Assembly (NCBI RefSeq): GCF_014896945.1
Contig: NZ_CP054719.1
Span: forward strand, 481,153 to 545,152
From: Candidatus Bodocaedibacter vickermanii
GTDB taxonomy: Bacteria; Pseudomonadota; Alphaproteobacteria; UBA6184
Direction: 5' to 3'
DNA: 64,000 nucleotides
Each line of letters begins with the position of its first letter. Within the stretch, counting starts at the first letter, position 1. Both the position numbers and the translations under genes were made by a program. The notes beneath the pieces are model-generated. The model did no database searches. It was not told the origin of the DNA and saw only the letters and a program-made list of their open reading frames with translations. This document shows, one piece after another, positions 7,720 to 16,424 of this stretch.

Positions 7720-8442
7720 ATGAAAAAACTGCTTCTCGTACTGACTCTTTTGAGTCTATCACTGCCCTCTTTATCCGCAAACAGCAATTCCTGGACTGGA
7801 GCTTATATGAAACTTTTGCCAGCATATTCAAATCTAAAGTTGAATTATTCTGGGGATGAACCCTATGAACTGAGCCTTCGTAAAAAACCTGCATATAATT
7901 ATGGCTACCCGTATTATCGCGACACCGGCACTATTCATACAATTGCAGAGAACGTCTCTACTGGAGCGATAACGCTTGATATCACGGCCGGACTATCACA
8001 AGAAGTTTCTGAAAACTTTGGTTTGATTGCTGAATTGGGATGCTCGACCGGGATATCATCTAATTTTATCAACTCACAAAGGGCGTTAATCATCCAATCA
8101 TATCTTGCTGCGGGTATATTTTATCATCAACCTTCGTTCCGTATATCAACAATGGGCGGTATAGGATTTGGAAAAGATATTTTTGGATATCCTAATGCAG
8201 TTGAATCCCTTGAAAAAGGTGAAACTGTAAACCTCTACGACAATGACAATCTTATTAACTCTACACTCGGAGTAACATACAGAGCATCTGTTGGATTCGA
8301 TTATAAACTCACTCCAACGATTCTATTGGGTGTAAGCTATATGTATATGCGTTCAAAAACTATTGTAGAAGTTGATAAGGGGGCGGAAAGCTTCTACATT
8401 AGCAATCATTCGCTCGCAGCCATGATCGGGATACATATGTAA
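7720..8442 (+). CDS. Small outer-membrane beta-barrel protein
   Basis: A clear signal peptide ends near LPSLSA. The mature part has alternating hydrophobic and polar residues in short strands separated by turns, for example AITLDITAGLSQEVSENFGLIAELG and TLGVTYRASVGFDYKLTPTIL. It ends in a strand with His-Met. This resembles the small 8-stranded OmpA-like or porin-family barrels of alphaproteobacteria. The last residue is not Phe, which is unusual for a BAM substrate. I do not recognise a specific family. It has its own strong promoter and no co-transcribed partner. Confidence 0.65.
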   Translation: MKKLLLVLTLLSLSLPSLSANSNSWTGAYMKLLPAYSNLKLNYSGDEPYELSLRKKPAYNYGYPYYRDTGTIHTIAENVSTGAITLDITAGLSQEVSENFGLIAELGCSTGISSNFINSQRALIIQSYLAAGIFYHQPSFRISTMGGIGFGKDIFGYPNAVESLEKGETVNLYDNDNLINSTLGVTYRASVGFDYKLTPTILLGVSYMYMRSKTIVEVDKGAESFYISNHSLAAMIGIHM

Positions 8443-8449
8443 CTTAAGA

Positions 8450-8600
8450 GATATGCGGCTCAATAGGTTGCATCGGGTGTGATCGGCGCAGGTTTGCTCC
8501 TACAACCTTTATCTAGTGGATGCAACGTCACGTTGCTGGAGCAAAGGGCGCCGTAGTTGTGTAAACACAAGATTCAACGTTACGTTTACCAACGACGCAT
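8450..8600. repeat. Palindromic repeat cluster
   Basis: The gap after the barrel gene holds GCAACGTCACGTTGC at 8522-8536 in the usual TAGTGGAT frame. It also holds an inverted copy of the GGCGCAGGTTTGCTCC module seen in the 1731-2228 repeat. Confidence 0.7.
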
Positions 8601-8602
8601 AA

Positions 8603-8627
8603 AAAAGCCCCCTTTTGGGGGCTAATT
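8603..8627 (-). terminator. Rho-independent terminator of the S9 peptidase gene
   Basis: AGCCCCC and GGGGGCT form a seven-base-pair stem around a TTTT loop; on the minus strand it is followed by TTTTTT. It lies a few bases beyond the stop of the minus-strand peptidase. Confidence 0.9.
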
Positions 8628-8630
8628 AAT

Positions 8631-10637
8631 TTACTGTGCAAACCGCTGTTTCAGCTCTTCTTTCTGCGCCGGATCCAACGTTGTCTTATCCAGTTCTGTG
8701 GTTATCTTTTCAAATCGTCCACCCAAGTGATCCGCTAAGAAACGTTCCGCAGCGCCATAAAACGCAAACTTGTTTTCAGGGCGTGCAAACCCGTGCCCTT
8801 CATCCATGAACAACATGTAAATATAGGGCAATCCTTTTTCTTTCATCGCCGCAACGATTTGCTCAGATTCCGCAAGCTTTACGCGAGGGTCTTTTTCACC
8901 CTGAGCAATCAATACGGGAATCTTAATGTTATTGACATGCGTTAAAGGAGAGCGCTCTTTCAGTAACGCACGACCTTCTTCTGTGCGCAAATCACCAACT
9001 TGACGGTAAGCAATTTCCATGAAAGACGCCCAGTACGCTGGAAAACTTGATAGCAACGTATTCAAGTTAGAAGGACCTACAATATCCACTGCGCACTTGA
9101 AGACATCCCCTGATTGTGTCGCCCCCCAAAGAGCTGCATATCCACCATAACTGCCCCCGTAAATTGCGACTTTTGATGGATCAGCAATACCCTCTTTTAT
9201 TGCCCATTGTACGGCGTCTAATAAGTCTTCATGCATTTTGCGCCCCCACTCTAAATTACCTTTAGATGTGAATGACTTACCGAATCCAGTTGAACTTCGA
9301 TAGTTGACTTGTAATACCGCATATCCACGATTGGACAACCATTGTGCTTCTGGATCATATCCCCAGTCATCTCTAGCCCAAGGTCCGCCGTGAACCAAGA
9401 CAATTAATGGAACAGGTCCTGACACACCAACAGGCTTTGTAAGGTAACATGGCATCTCTAACCCATCACGGGCTTTAATAACAACACCTTCCATTTTAGC
9501 AAGCTTATACTTCGTTAATACATCACGGTGATTAAATAAGAACGTTAGCGTTTTATCTGCTGTTGAATAAGTATAGTATCCAATGGGTCCGTCATCTTTC
9601 ATATCAGCAACAACCCACTTTGTATCATCATGGGTTCGGCTAACAACTGCGGCCTCACCTGTTACAGATTTCTTGATAACGTTCATATGGTCTTCTAACG
9701 CTTTATCAAAGTATGTCCATTCATTGCGCAAATAATTCACGGAATACGCTTGAACAACACCGCTAATAGGATGCGCCATAATACCACCGATTTCAGCTTT
9801 TGTAGCCTCAGCTAAAATCGTTTCGCTGTTGTCTGCAAGATTGATTGCTTTCAACATATTCATATCTCTGCCACGGCTATCAATCACATACAGTGTATTA
9901 CCATCATATGTTAACCCCAATAAGCCCGTTGTATACACATCTTCTAAACCATACTGCATAAAGCTTTCCCAGTTATATTTTCTGGGCTCTTCTGTTGGAA
10001 GCGCTTTAAAATATTGAGCTCCACCATCTGCCGTTGTAGCAGACGCAAACCTTAGTCGATAATCATCATCAAATGTAAAATCTCTAAATCCTTGATCATT
10101 TTGCAAGATCAATTCTTTTTCACCTGTACGAATATTCAATCGATACACATCATGATAGGATTGATCCCGGTCATTTAAACCAATGAGAATCTCTTCCGGA
10201 AACTTATCCGACACATTTAATATGCGTGCATTTACTTTTTCAGGCGTAAATATCTGATCTTCTTTTGTGTGAATATCAACCACATGAATACGCCAATTTT
10301 CATCACCACCATCATCTTTTAAATAGATAACGTGCTGATTATCATATAACCAAAAATAACTGCGAATCCCCCTGCCCTTATCTTCAGTAATGGGTTTTGC
10401 ATCATGGGGTGATCCCGATTTTGCAACAAAGATATTTTGAACGCCGTTCAATGGACTGCCATAGGATATGTATTGACCATTCGGACTTAAGCGCACCATT
10501 GATTTTTCGGGGTTCCCAAACAATACTTCCCGGGGAATTAATTCGACATTCACGACTGATTTCTCCTTTGTTTTATAGACCCAGTATCCAGCGGCTGCAA
10601 TTGCACAGACCAGCATTACTCCTAGAGCTTTTTTCAT
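8631..10637 (-). CDS. S9-family prolyl oligopeptidase-like serine peptidase
   Basis: This is a two-domain enzyme of the prolyl oligopeptidase/acylaminoacyl-peptidase family, which cleaves short peptides. An N-terminal hydrophobic segment (about residues 4-21) acts as signal or anchor, so it probably works in the periplasm. A beta-propeller-type region follows, and the alpha/beta hydrolase domain begins near residue 390. The triad is intact: Ser496 in GGSYGGYAAL, Asp583 in GEKDPRVK, and His615 in DEGHGFARPEN. The length of 668 is typical. It stands alone between a terminator and the promoter region of the small secreted family. Peptide supply from host material is a plausible role but is inference. 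Confidence 0.93.
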   Translation of the reverse strand: MKKALGVMLVCAIAAAGYWVYKTKEKSVVNVELIPREVLFGNPEKSMVRLSPNGQYISYGSPLNGVQNIFVAKSGSPHDAKPITEDKGRGIRSYFWLYDNQHVIYLKDDGGDENWRIHVVDIHTKEDQIFTPEKVNARILNVSDKFPEEILIGLNDRDQSYHDVYRLNIRTGEKELILQNDQGFRDFTFDDDYRLRFASATTADGGAQYFKALPTEEPRKYNWESFMQYGLEDVYTTGLLGLTYDGNTLYVIDSRGRDMNMLKAINLADNSETILAEATKAEIGGIMAHPISGVVQAYSVNYLRNEWTYFDKALEDHMNVIKKSVTGEAAVVSRTHDDTKWVVADMKDDGPIGYYTYSTADKTLTFLFNHRDVLTKYKLAKMEGVVIKARDGLEMPCYLTKPVGVSGPVPLIVLVHGGPWARDDWGYDPEAQWLSNRGYAVLQVNYRSSTGFGKSFTSKGNLEWGRKMHEDLLDAVQWAIKEGIADPSKVAIYGGSYGGYAALWGATQSGDVFKCAVDIVGPSNLNTLLSSFPAYWASFMEIAYRQVGDLRTEEGRALLKERSPLTHVNNIKIPVLIAQGEKDPRVKLAESEQIVAAMKEKGLPYIYMLFMDEGHGFARPENKFAFYGAAERFLADHLGGRFEKITTELDKTTLDPAQKEELKQRFAQ

Positions 10638-10712
10638 TTCACACCTTTATAAATTTCAGTGCATGTATTGCACCACACTCCCATTAAAAACACAATGATT
10701 TCATAAGATCTA

Positions 10713-10781
10713 CCTTAACCATTTTCTAACGATTTCAATTCTATACTGCTGATAGAACACAGAATAATAAGGAATAAATCC
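10713..10781 (+). promoter_or_regulatory. Shared promoter and leader block, copy 1
   Basis: A block running from CCTTAACCATTTT through TTCTATACTGC to AATAAGGAATAAATCC precedes the ATG. Close copies precede 12757 and 14142, and an orphan copy sits at 16311-16359. TATACT is the likely -10 element and AAGGA the ribosome binding site eight bases before ATG. A matching -35 element is not obvious. Confidence 0.6.
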
Positions 10782-11981
10782 ATGTTGAGAAAACTATTAC
10801 TTACTGCTGCCCTGTTATCATCAATCTATGGGGCTGATACACAATATTTTGATCCAGAGTTTTCTGTGTCAGAATTAGGGCTTTTTCTTAGGACTGAGGA
10901 TACGACAGTCCCAGGTGATTTTTCAGTTAAAATTACAATCACGTCTGATACCATGCAAGCAGACGACTGGAAAATACGGCGTATCACCTCTAACCCTATA
11001 CCTTTATTGGAAATCCAATCCGATCCCTCTCGATTCATTGATCTTAAACGTCAATGGATCAATGAAATTACTCACCTCCTTGTTGATCTAAGACCTGCAG
11101 TCGCTCACTTGGAAACAACCCCTCAAACTGTTCAGGCTTTAAGGACGATGTTCTGGAATCGTGTTCATTTGATTAAAGCATGGTATGAATCAATTGTTTC
11201 CATGTTGGACTCCCCATCTCCTTCAGAAGACTTGGACAAAGCAATATATAATGCTCAGGCGACTCTACAAAGAATTCAGTCATTTTGCGAAACACAGGAT
11301 CAATCTGACCTTAAGCCATTTGTGCTAAGGTATCCCCCTTATGAATTTATATTAAATATGTATAGTAACCCAGGTCTTCATCTGCAATTATTACAATCAT
11401 TCTTTAATATCTTTGATCCTGGCGATGAACTGGTTGTATTCCCAGAACATGTTCCAGCGGTTGAGGTTAAGGATTCAACGACCGACCTTAAACCAGACCC
11501 AGAACATACTCTTTTCAGAGAGCCTTTAACTCAGAAATCTGTTGAAGAATACTTAGATTTTGATCGTTTGATCCCTCGAACCGATCCCATGTTTAATAAG
11601 AGTTTGTTAGGTAGTATGCTCATACTAACTAATGAATGTCACAAATTAATCAGCTGGTTATCTGTAGATGATTCGGATGGTCCATCTGTTGATTTAGTAC
11701 AGCAATTATTTTGGAATCGTATCTATCTAATAAAAATGTTAATGGAAAAAGCGATTTTAAATCCCAATGGATTTATAGATACAACCTTAAACGCTCTGCG
11801 ATTTTCATATCCACGTCTTGTATTCTTTATTGACAAAATTACCCTTGAATCTGCAGAGTATTTCCAAATCACTCCAACGTCAGAAACGCACCGTGTTTAT
11901 GAGGGCGGGCTTTACCAAGGACGTAACCATTTTACGCCAGGTGAACGATTAGCAGTTCTATTTAATGGGCTTTGGAATTAA
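10782..11981 (+). CDS. Secreted protein of a local paralogous family (long form)
   Basis: I do not recognise the family. The first 30 residues, with signal peptide MLRKLLLTAALLSSIYGA and then DTQYFDPEFS, are almost the same as in the genes at 12757 and 14142, and the promoter block is shared. The body is two to three times longer and internally repetitive: TVQALRTMFWNRVHLIKAWYESIVSML in the first half is matched by DLVQQLFWNRIYLIKMLMEKAILN in the second, and the shorter paralogues have FWSRVxLxEQLLQxMLLS. It therefore looks like a two-unit version of the short proteins. The mature protein is probably helical and exported. A hairpin separates it from the convergent gene at 12021. Confidence 0.75.
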   Translation: MLRKLLLTAALLSSIYGADTQYFDPEFSVSELGLFLRTEDTTVPGDFSVKITITSDTMQADDWKIRRITSNPIPLLEIQSDPSRFIDLKRQWINEITHLLVDLRPAVAHLETTPQTVQALRTMFWNRVHLIKAWYESIVSMLDSPSPSEDLDKAIYNAQATLQRIQSFCETQDQSDLKPFVLRYPPYEFILNMYSNPGLHLQLLQSFFNIFDPGDELVVFPEHVPAVEVKDSTTDLKPDPEHTLFREPLTQKSVEEYLDFDRLIPRTDPMFNKSLLGSMLILTNECHKLISWLSVDDSDGPSVDLVQQLFWNRIYLIKMLMEKAILNPNGFIDTTLNALRFSYPRLVFFIDKITLESAEYFQITPTSETHRVYEGGLYQGRNHFTPGERLAVLFNGLWN

Positions 11982-11984
11982 TAT

Positions 11985-12007
11985 AAAAGGAGAGTTTTTC
12001 TCCTCTT
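11985..12007. terminator. Hairpin between convergent secreted-protein genes
   Basis: AGGAGA and TCTCCT pair around a GTTTT-rich loop, with A residues on the left and TT on the right. It may end transcription from both sides. Confidence 0.5.
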
Positions 12008-12020
12008 ATGCAGATTACTC

Positions 12021-12584
12021 TTAATTACGACGAATCAAAGGAAATGTTCCTAAATTCAAATTTTTGCCCAATGCCATAAACGGTACTTCTTGTATACTAA
12101 GCTGCCTTATATCAAGTTCTTTATCAAAGACAATTTTTGTGAAGCAGTTATTCTTGTTTTGCACCATAAATTCACAGACGAGACCTGCTTCACGTTCATT
12201 GCGTTTTGATTGTTTGTGAGGCATGTAAGTATTTATTCTTGCTTCATACTCATCTTGCAAGTTTCGCAATTGACTATCGAGTTGATCTTTTTCCTCTTTA
12301 GTACTACTGTTGGCTCTCGCTTGTAACAAAAACATAAAACGTCTTAGTAACTCTCTTTCTGTATCAGCAATTAGTTGAACTGCTTCATGTAACTTTTGAT
12401 GTGATACAGCTTTTTCTTTATCTTCTTTTATCGTTCTAAGCGCTTGTTGAGCAGGCCGTCCGCTCTCCATAAGCGAATGTGCTAAAAATGCTTGCCTAAT
12501 AGAGCTCTGTTCACTTCCAAACACTGCTTCCGAAGTTAATAGATTACCTAACACTACACTACCCAATAATAGTTTTGATCTCAT
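12021..12584 (-). CDS. Secreted protein of a second local paralogous family
   Basis: No known domain is recognised. I start at the ATG giving MRSKLLLGSVVLGNLLTSEAVFG, a good signal peptide, because GGAG lies seven bases upstream and the same context occurs in the paralogue at 13418. Upstream in-frame codons belong to the duplicated leader. The mature protein is Lys/Glu/Gln-rich and largely helical, with a likely coiled coil around DTERELLRRFMFLLQARANS and a short strand-rich end. It is divergent from 12757, with 172 bases between starts; the same arrangement and spacing recur exactly 1385 bases downstream. Confidence 0.7.
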   Translation of the reverse strand: MRSKLLLGSVVLGNLLTSEAVFGSEQSSIRQAFLAHSLMESGRPAQQALRTIKEDKEKAVSHQKLHEAVQLIADTERELLRRFMFLLQARANSSTKEEKDQLDSQLRNLQDEYEARINTYMPHKQSKRNEREAGLVCEFMVQNKNNCFTKIVFDKELDIRQLSIQEVPFMALGKNLNLGTFPLIRRN

Positions 12585-12690
12585 TCGATTCTCCATTGTT
12601 GATTCACACCTCACACTGATGCTACTTATTTAGGCAACACTTCTTTTGCGTGGGTGTCAAATCACAATATCTTTATGTCTGGCAAAAATT

Positions 12691-12756
12691 GTCCTTAACT
12701 ATTTTCTAATGATTTAAGTTCTATACTGCGACTATGAAAGAATAAGGAATAAATCC
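12691..12756 (+). promoter_or_regulatory. Shared promoter and leader block, copy 2
   Basis: The same block as before 10782, with TATACT at 12722-12727 and AAGGA before AATAAATCC-ATG. It lies in a 172-base divergent intergenic region that is itself duplicated. Confidence 0.6.
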
Positions 12757-13335
12757 ATGTGGAAAAAACTACTGCTAACCACTGCACTGTTGTCATCAAT
12801 CTATGGGGCTGATACACAATATTTTGATCCAGAGTTCTCACTGTTAGCAAACCGTTCAGAAACGTTAGTTGTTAATGAGAACGGTGTTGTGGTTAATCCA
12901 GATACATCAAGACCTTGTATATTGCGTCGTCTCACCCAAGCTGAGGTATCCAAAGCTTTAAATTTCAATGATTTTGATGTACTCAGTGAAGCTCAGTCGT
13001 CGTGCGTTCGTGATATGTGGAGTATTAATCTAATTTGTATAATATTAACATCAGATTGTACTCTCAATAATGGTATTAGCAAAGCGCTGGATTATGAGTT
13101 ATTACGTCGATTATTTTGGAGCCGTGTCGAACTGTTTGAACAACTCGTACAGAAGATGTTACTGTCGCCACACATAATAACTGAAGACCCCACTGGGATT
13201 CTTAAAGAACAGCAAAAAAAAATAGCTGCCTTTTCTGCTCGTCATGATCATTCAGACACAACACCGTTTACTAAAGGGCATTTCGAAAAACGAATGCGGT
13301 TAATGGATGAGTTTGGAAAGATTTATGATGAATAA
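12757..13335 (+). CDS. Secreted protein of a local paralogous family (short form)
   Basis: The function is unknown. The signal peptide MWKKLLLTTALLSSIYGA is followed by DTQYFDPEFSLLANRSE, then a segment ILRRLTQAEVSKALNFNDFDVL shared with the 14142 protein, and the family motif LRRLFWSRVELFEQLVQKMLLS. A KGHFEKRMRLMDEFGK end also matches. Differences between the paralogues are spread along the whole length, so both copies look maintained rather than decaying. The stop is followed by a strong hairpin shared with the convergent gene at 13418. Confidence 0.75.
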   Translation: MWKKLLLTTALLSSIYGADTQYFDPEFSLLANRSETLVVNENGVVVNPDTSRPCILRRLTQAEVSKALNFNDFDVLSEAQSSCVRDMWSINLICIILTSDCTLNNGISKALDYELLRRLFWSRVELFEQLVQKMLLSPHIITEDPTGILKEQQKKIAAFSARHDHSDTTPFTKGHFEKRMRLMDEFGKIYDE

Positions 13336-13370
13336 TCTATTTCAGCTTAATAAGCACCCATTATTACCCT

Positions 13371-13404
13371 ATCAAAATTAGGGGGATGCCCTCCTAGTTT
13401 TGAT
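13371..13404. terminator. Hairpin between convergent genes
   Basis: ATCAAAA and TTTTGAT pair as the outer stem, continuing into TAGGGGG against CCCTCCTA with one G-T pair. It sits midway between convergent stops and could serve both. Confidence 0.6.
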
Positions 13405-13417
13405 CATCTTAATTCAA

Positions 13418-13969
13418 TTAGCGTATTACAAAGCCATAAAACTTAGGATATCTAGTTGTTGATCCTGGCACTGAAAACTCTTGAGACTCAATATGAATAT
13501 CTACAACACCATTCTTGTCTGGGTTGGATAGAGCTTCTTGTAAAACTGCATAGCTCCTTTCTGCATATTCTTTTACTGCTTTCTTTATATCACTGACATT
13601 ACGCCCTTCACACGATCGTATGTACGCAGCATACCGTTCAAGAAAGCTTCTAGCTTCACTATCTTTAGCTGCCATTGCATGTGCCACTTCAACAGGATCG
13701 GAGATCTTTTTGGTATCAACACACAACGTACGATTAGATTGCAACTCACGTAAAAAGTCTATTTGATATCGGTTGACTTGACTGAATTCATCTGACTCAT
13801 TTTGTTTTGCTTGATCAGGTAATCTGCTATTGGCTGTCACTATTTCATGATACTTTTGATATACCCCATCCATTCGTTGCATGCTTTGAGATTTATGACC
13901 TGCACCAACTGTTTCCAACGTTAATAGATTACTCAACACGACACTACTCAATACTAGTTTTGATCTCAT
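13418..13969 (-). CDS. Secreted protein, paralogue of the 12021 gene
   Basis: The signal peptide MRSKLVLSSVVLSNLLTLETVGA closely matches that of the gene 1385 bases upstream, as does the DNA before the start (TGGAGA then the ATG). I take this ATG rather than the longer frame because the paralogue has the same start. The mature parts have diverged far more than the leaders: this one has QRMDGVYQKYHEIVTANSR and FLERYAAYIRSC helical stretches. The pattern of conserved leader and variable body suggests diversification after duplication. No function can be assigned. Confidence 0.7.
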   Translation of the reverse strand: MRSKLVLSSVVLSNLLTLETVGAGHKSQSMQRMDGVYQKYHEIVTANSRLPDQAKQNESDEFSQVNRYQIDFLRELQSNRTLCVDTKKISDPVEVAHAMAAKDSEARSFLERYAAYIRSCEGRNVSDIKKAVKEYAERSYAVLQEALSNPDKNGVVDIHIESQEFSVPGSTTRYPKFYGFVIR

Positions 13970-14076
13970 TACAATCTCCATTGTTGATTCACACCTCACA
14001 CTGATGCTACTTTTATAGGCAACACGTCTCATGCTTTAATGTCAAATCAAAATATCTTTATGTTTTCGAAAAATTA

Positions 14077-14141
14077 CCCTTAACCATTTTTTAATGATTT
14101 CAATTCTATACTGCTGCTATGAAATAATAAGGAATAAATCC
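14077..14141 (+). promoter_or_regulatory. Shared promoter and leader block, copy 3
   Basis: Third copy of the CCTTAACCATTTT...TATACT...AAGGAATAAATCC block, with TATACT at 14107-14112. It lies in the second copy of the 172-base divergent intergenic region. Confidence 0.6.
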
Positions 14142-14753
14142 ATGTTGAGAAAACTACTCCTAACTGCCGCATTGTTGTCACCAACCTATGGGGCTGATGC
14201 TGATACAAAATACTTTGATCCAGATTTTGCTCTGTTAGCAAACCGCTCTGCAATGTTAGAGGTTGGCACAAATTGTGTTGTTATTGATCCTGGAACACCA
14301 GAATCATGTGTATTACGTCGTCTCACCCAAGCTGAAGTGTCAGATATTTTAAATTCCAATGATTTTGATTTACTATTTAATACTTTGGAAGAGTCCCATG
14401 AAAACATAAGAATTATTTACATGATTTATATAGCATTAACAGCAGACAGCACCCCAAATAATGGCATTAGTAAAGCTCTGGACGATGCGTTTTTATGTCA
14501 ATTGTTTTGGAGCCGTGTTTCTTTGACAGAGCAACTCTTACAAGCAATGCTATTATCTCCACGCATAACGACTGACGACCCAACGGGGGTTCTTAAAGAA
14601 CATCAAAAAAAATTAGCTGTTTTTTCTAAAAAGTATGATCATACTGATACAAAACTATTTGCAAAAGGACATTACGAAAGGCTAACTCTATTAATTAAGG
14701 AAGTTGGAGAAACAAGTAACGTTCAACAGTCAACCTTGTCTACGGATGAATAA
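14142..14753 (+). CDS. Secreted protein, paralogue of the 12757 gene
   Basis: I start at the ATG that gives MLRKLLLTAALLSPTYGA, because AAGGA lies eight bases upstream and the same start is used by the paralogues; the earlier ATG at 14094 falls in the promoter block. The mature part has TKYFDPDFALLANRSAMLE, CVLRRLTQAEVSDILNSNDFD and LCQLFWSRVSLTEQLLQAMLLS. The C-terminus is a little longer than in the 12757 protein. The function is unknown; an exported helical protein is the most that can be said. Confidence 0.75.
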   Translation: MLRKLLLTAALLSPTYGADADTKYFDPDFALLANRSAMLEVGTNCVVIDPGTPESCVLRRLTQAEVSDILNSNDFDLLFNTLEESHENIRIIYMIYIALTADSTPNNGISKALDDAFLCQLFWSRVSLTEQLLQAMLLSPRITTDDPTGVLKEHQKKLAVFSKKYDHTDTKLFAKGHYERLTLLIKEVGETSNVQQSTLSTDE

Positions 14754-14774
14754 ATAATAATAAGAAATAAGGCC

Positions 14775-14894
14775 ATGTTGAAAAAACTATTACTTACTGC
14801 TGCACTGTCAGCATCAACCTATGGGGCTGATGCTGATATTGAATATTTTGATCCAAATTTTGCTCTGTTAGCAAACCATTTGGCAGATCAATAG
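14775..14894 (+). pseudogene. Truncated copy of the secreted-protein family
   Basis: A 39-codon frame encodes MLKKLLLTAALSASTYGA, then DADIEYFDPNFALLANHLADQ and a stop. It is the leader and first part of the mature protein of the same family, cut off where the paralogues continue. It starts 21 bases after the previous stop, with AATAAG before it, and has no TATACT block of its own. It is most simply a remnant of a further tandem copy. Translation of a short secreted peptide cannot be excluded. Confidence 0.75.
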
Positions 14895-14940
14895 CTCTCA
14901 TTATAATTACCCTTATATTTGGGAGAGTACACAAATGCAC

Positions 14941-14982
14941 AAAAAAAGATTGCAGAATTACTCATTTATGCCTATTGTTTCT
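14941..14982 (+). repeat. Leader segment duplicated upstream of surA and rsmA
   Basis: AAAAAAGATTGCAG, a variable stretch of a few bases, then ACTCATTTATGCCTATTGT occurs here and again at 16355-16397 before rsmA. The two genes thus share upstream DNA, which points to recombination between them. Confidence 0.75.
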
Positions 14983-15002
14983 TAAGATATATAAATAAAG
15001 TT

Positions 15003-16256
15003 ATGGTCATGACACAACGCCTACTTAACATTGCATTCAGTGCTTTTGTTTTACTTCAATCCTTAGCCACAGCCTCCACAAACAAAGTGGTGATTACTGT
15101 TGGAACACAATGCATCACCCAAGTGGATGTGGAAAATCGCCTGAGATTTTTAGCCCTAATGTCTGGAATTGGCGTAACCAATGAAAATCGTTACAGTCTA
15201 ACCCAAGAAGCGGCAAAGATGTTAGTTCAAGAGCAACTTGAATTACAAGAAATGACCAGCAGTGGTTTGACCATTCAAGACGAAGCTGTCAACAATCAAC
15301 TGGCTGAAATGGCGGGGCGCATCGGCATACTGCCTGAAAATTTAGACACTTTTTTTAAAGAAAAAAGTATCCCCATGGATACAGTACGACAATTTTTAAC
15401 GGTTCAATATTATTGGCCTCAATACATTAAATTTAAATACCCAACAGCCGCAGACGTCTCTGAAAGTCGTATTGAGCTTATGTATAAAGAACAGTTAAGC
15501 CAAAAAACAAAACCACGTTATTTATTGGCTGAAATCTTTATTCCGGTCAATGCGCCATCAGAAGAAGGTTCCGTACAAAAGCAAATTAATATGGTTCATT
15601 CAGAATTATTAAAAGGCGGTCAATTTCAATTGTTGGCTCAGCAATTTTCTCAATCATCATCCGCAAAACAAGGCGGTAATATGGGATGGATTAATCTAGA
15701 ATTGCTTCCTGAAAAAGCAGGATCCATTGTTCGTAACATGACAATTGGACAATTAACATCCCCTCAGCGTTTAGATGATGGATATGTGATTTACGCTTTA
15801 GTTGATAAACGTTTACCTGGCGAATCTTCAATCAAAGATACCGTGTTTAGCGTTCGTCAAATCATTATGAATTTAGACAACTTACAAGAAGATGCCGTAA
15901 CGTCTGAGTTGAAAAAATGCAAAAGCTGCGATGCATTAGAAGCCGTTCTTGCAAAGCATCCGTACATTCAAATGGAAAAATCGGATCACGTCGTGGTACA
16001 ACAAATGCCCCCACAGTTTGCTGAATTGCTAAGCAAATTAAATGATAACACCCTAAGCGAAGCCATTCGTTATCCTCAAGGTTCAATGTACATGTGGGTA
16101 TGTGGTCGTAAAATCATGGATGGAATCATTCCAAAAGACGAACTTAGATATCGCGTAATGATGCAAAATTTAACTCAAAAAAGCAGAAGCATTTTGAATC
16201 GACTATCACGCACGATTCTAGTTGAATCAAAAGACCCAAACTATAAGGTTAATTAA
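15003..16256 (+). CDS. surA: SurA-like periplasmic peptidyl-prolyl isomerase/chaperone
   Basis: SurA escorts outer-membrane proteins across the periplasm to the BAM complex. I start at MVMTQRLLN, which gives a signal peptide ending near LATAS; the longer frame from a TTG at 14919 has no support. The SurA N-terminal domain is visible in VVITVGTQCITQVDVENRLR, and one parvulin domain (about residues 175-275) has the motifs YLLAEIFIP, LLAQQFSQSSSAKQGGNMGWI and LDDGYVIYALVDKR. A second parvulin domain is degenerate or missing. Its place before rsmA matches the common lptD-surA-pdxA-rsmA order, with lptD and pdxA absent here. Confidence 0.88.
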   Translation: MVMTQRLLNIAFSAFVLLQSLATASTNKVVITVGTQCITQVDVENRLRFLALMSGIGVTNENRYSLTQEAAKMLVQEQLELQEMTSSGLTIQDEAVNNQLAEMAGRIGILPENLDTFFKEKSIPMDTVRQFLTVQYYWPQYIKFKYPTAADVSESRIELMYKEQLSQKTKPRYLLAEIFIPVNAPSEEGSVQKQINMVHSELLKGGQFQLLAQQFSQSSSAKQGGNMGWINLELLPEKAGSIVRNMTIGQLTSPQRLDDGYVIYALVDKRLPGESSIKDTVFSVRQIIMNLDNLQEDAVTSELKKCKSCDALEAVLAKHPYIQMEKSDHVVVQQMPPQFAELLSKLNDNTLSEAIRYPQGSMYMWVCGRKIMDGIIPKDELRYRVMMQNLTQKSRSILNRLSRTILVESKDPNYKVN

Positions 16257-16310
16257 TCTAACGACGTTTCTTTAATAGAGGTTATAGTTCACTGTAACCT
16301 CTTATTATTT

Positions 16311-16359
16311 CTTATCTCTTTCAACTCTATACTGCGGCTATGAAATAATAAGGAATAAA
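16311..16359 (+). promoter_or_regulatory. Orphan copy of the secreted-family promoter block, before rsmA
   Basis: The segment CAACTCTATACTGCGGCTATG and AATAATAAGGAATAAA matches the blocks before 10782, 12757 and 14142, but no member of that family follows. Instead the duplicated leader and rsmA follow. It may now drive rsmA. Confidence 0.6.
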
Positions 16360-16424
16360 AAAGATTGCAGATCGACTCATTTATGCCTATTGTCTCTGCA
16401 GAGATATAAACCTGATTGATACAT

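Noticed and set aside
14919-15002. N-terminal extension of surA from a TTG
   Set aside because: It would place 28 extra residues before the signal peptide, and this DNA is a leader also found before rsmA.
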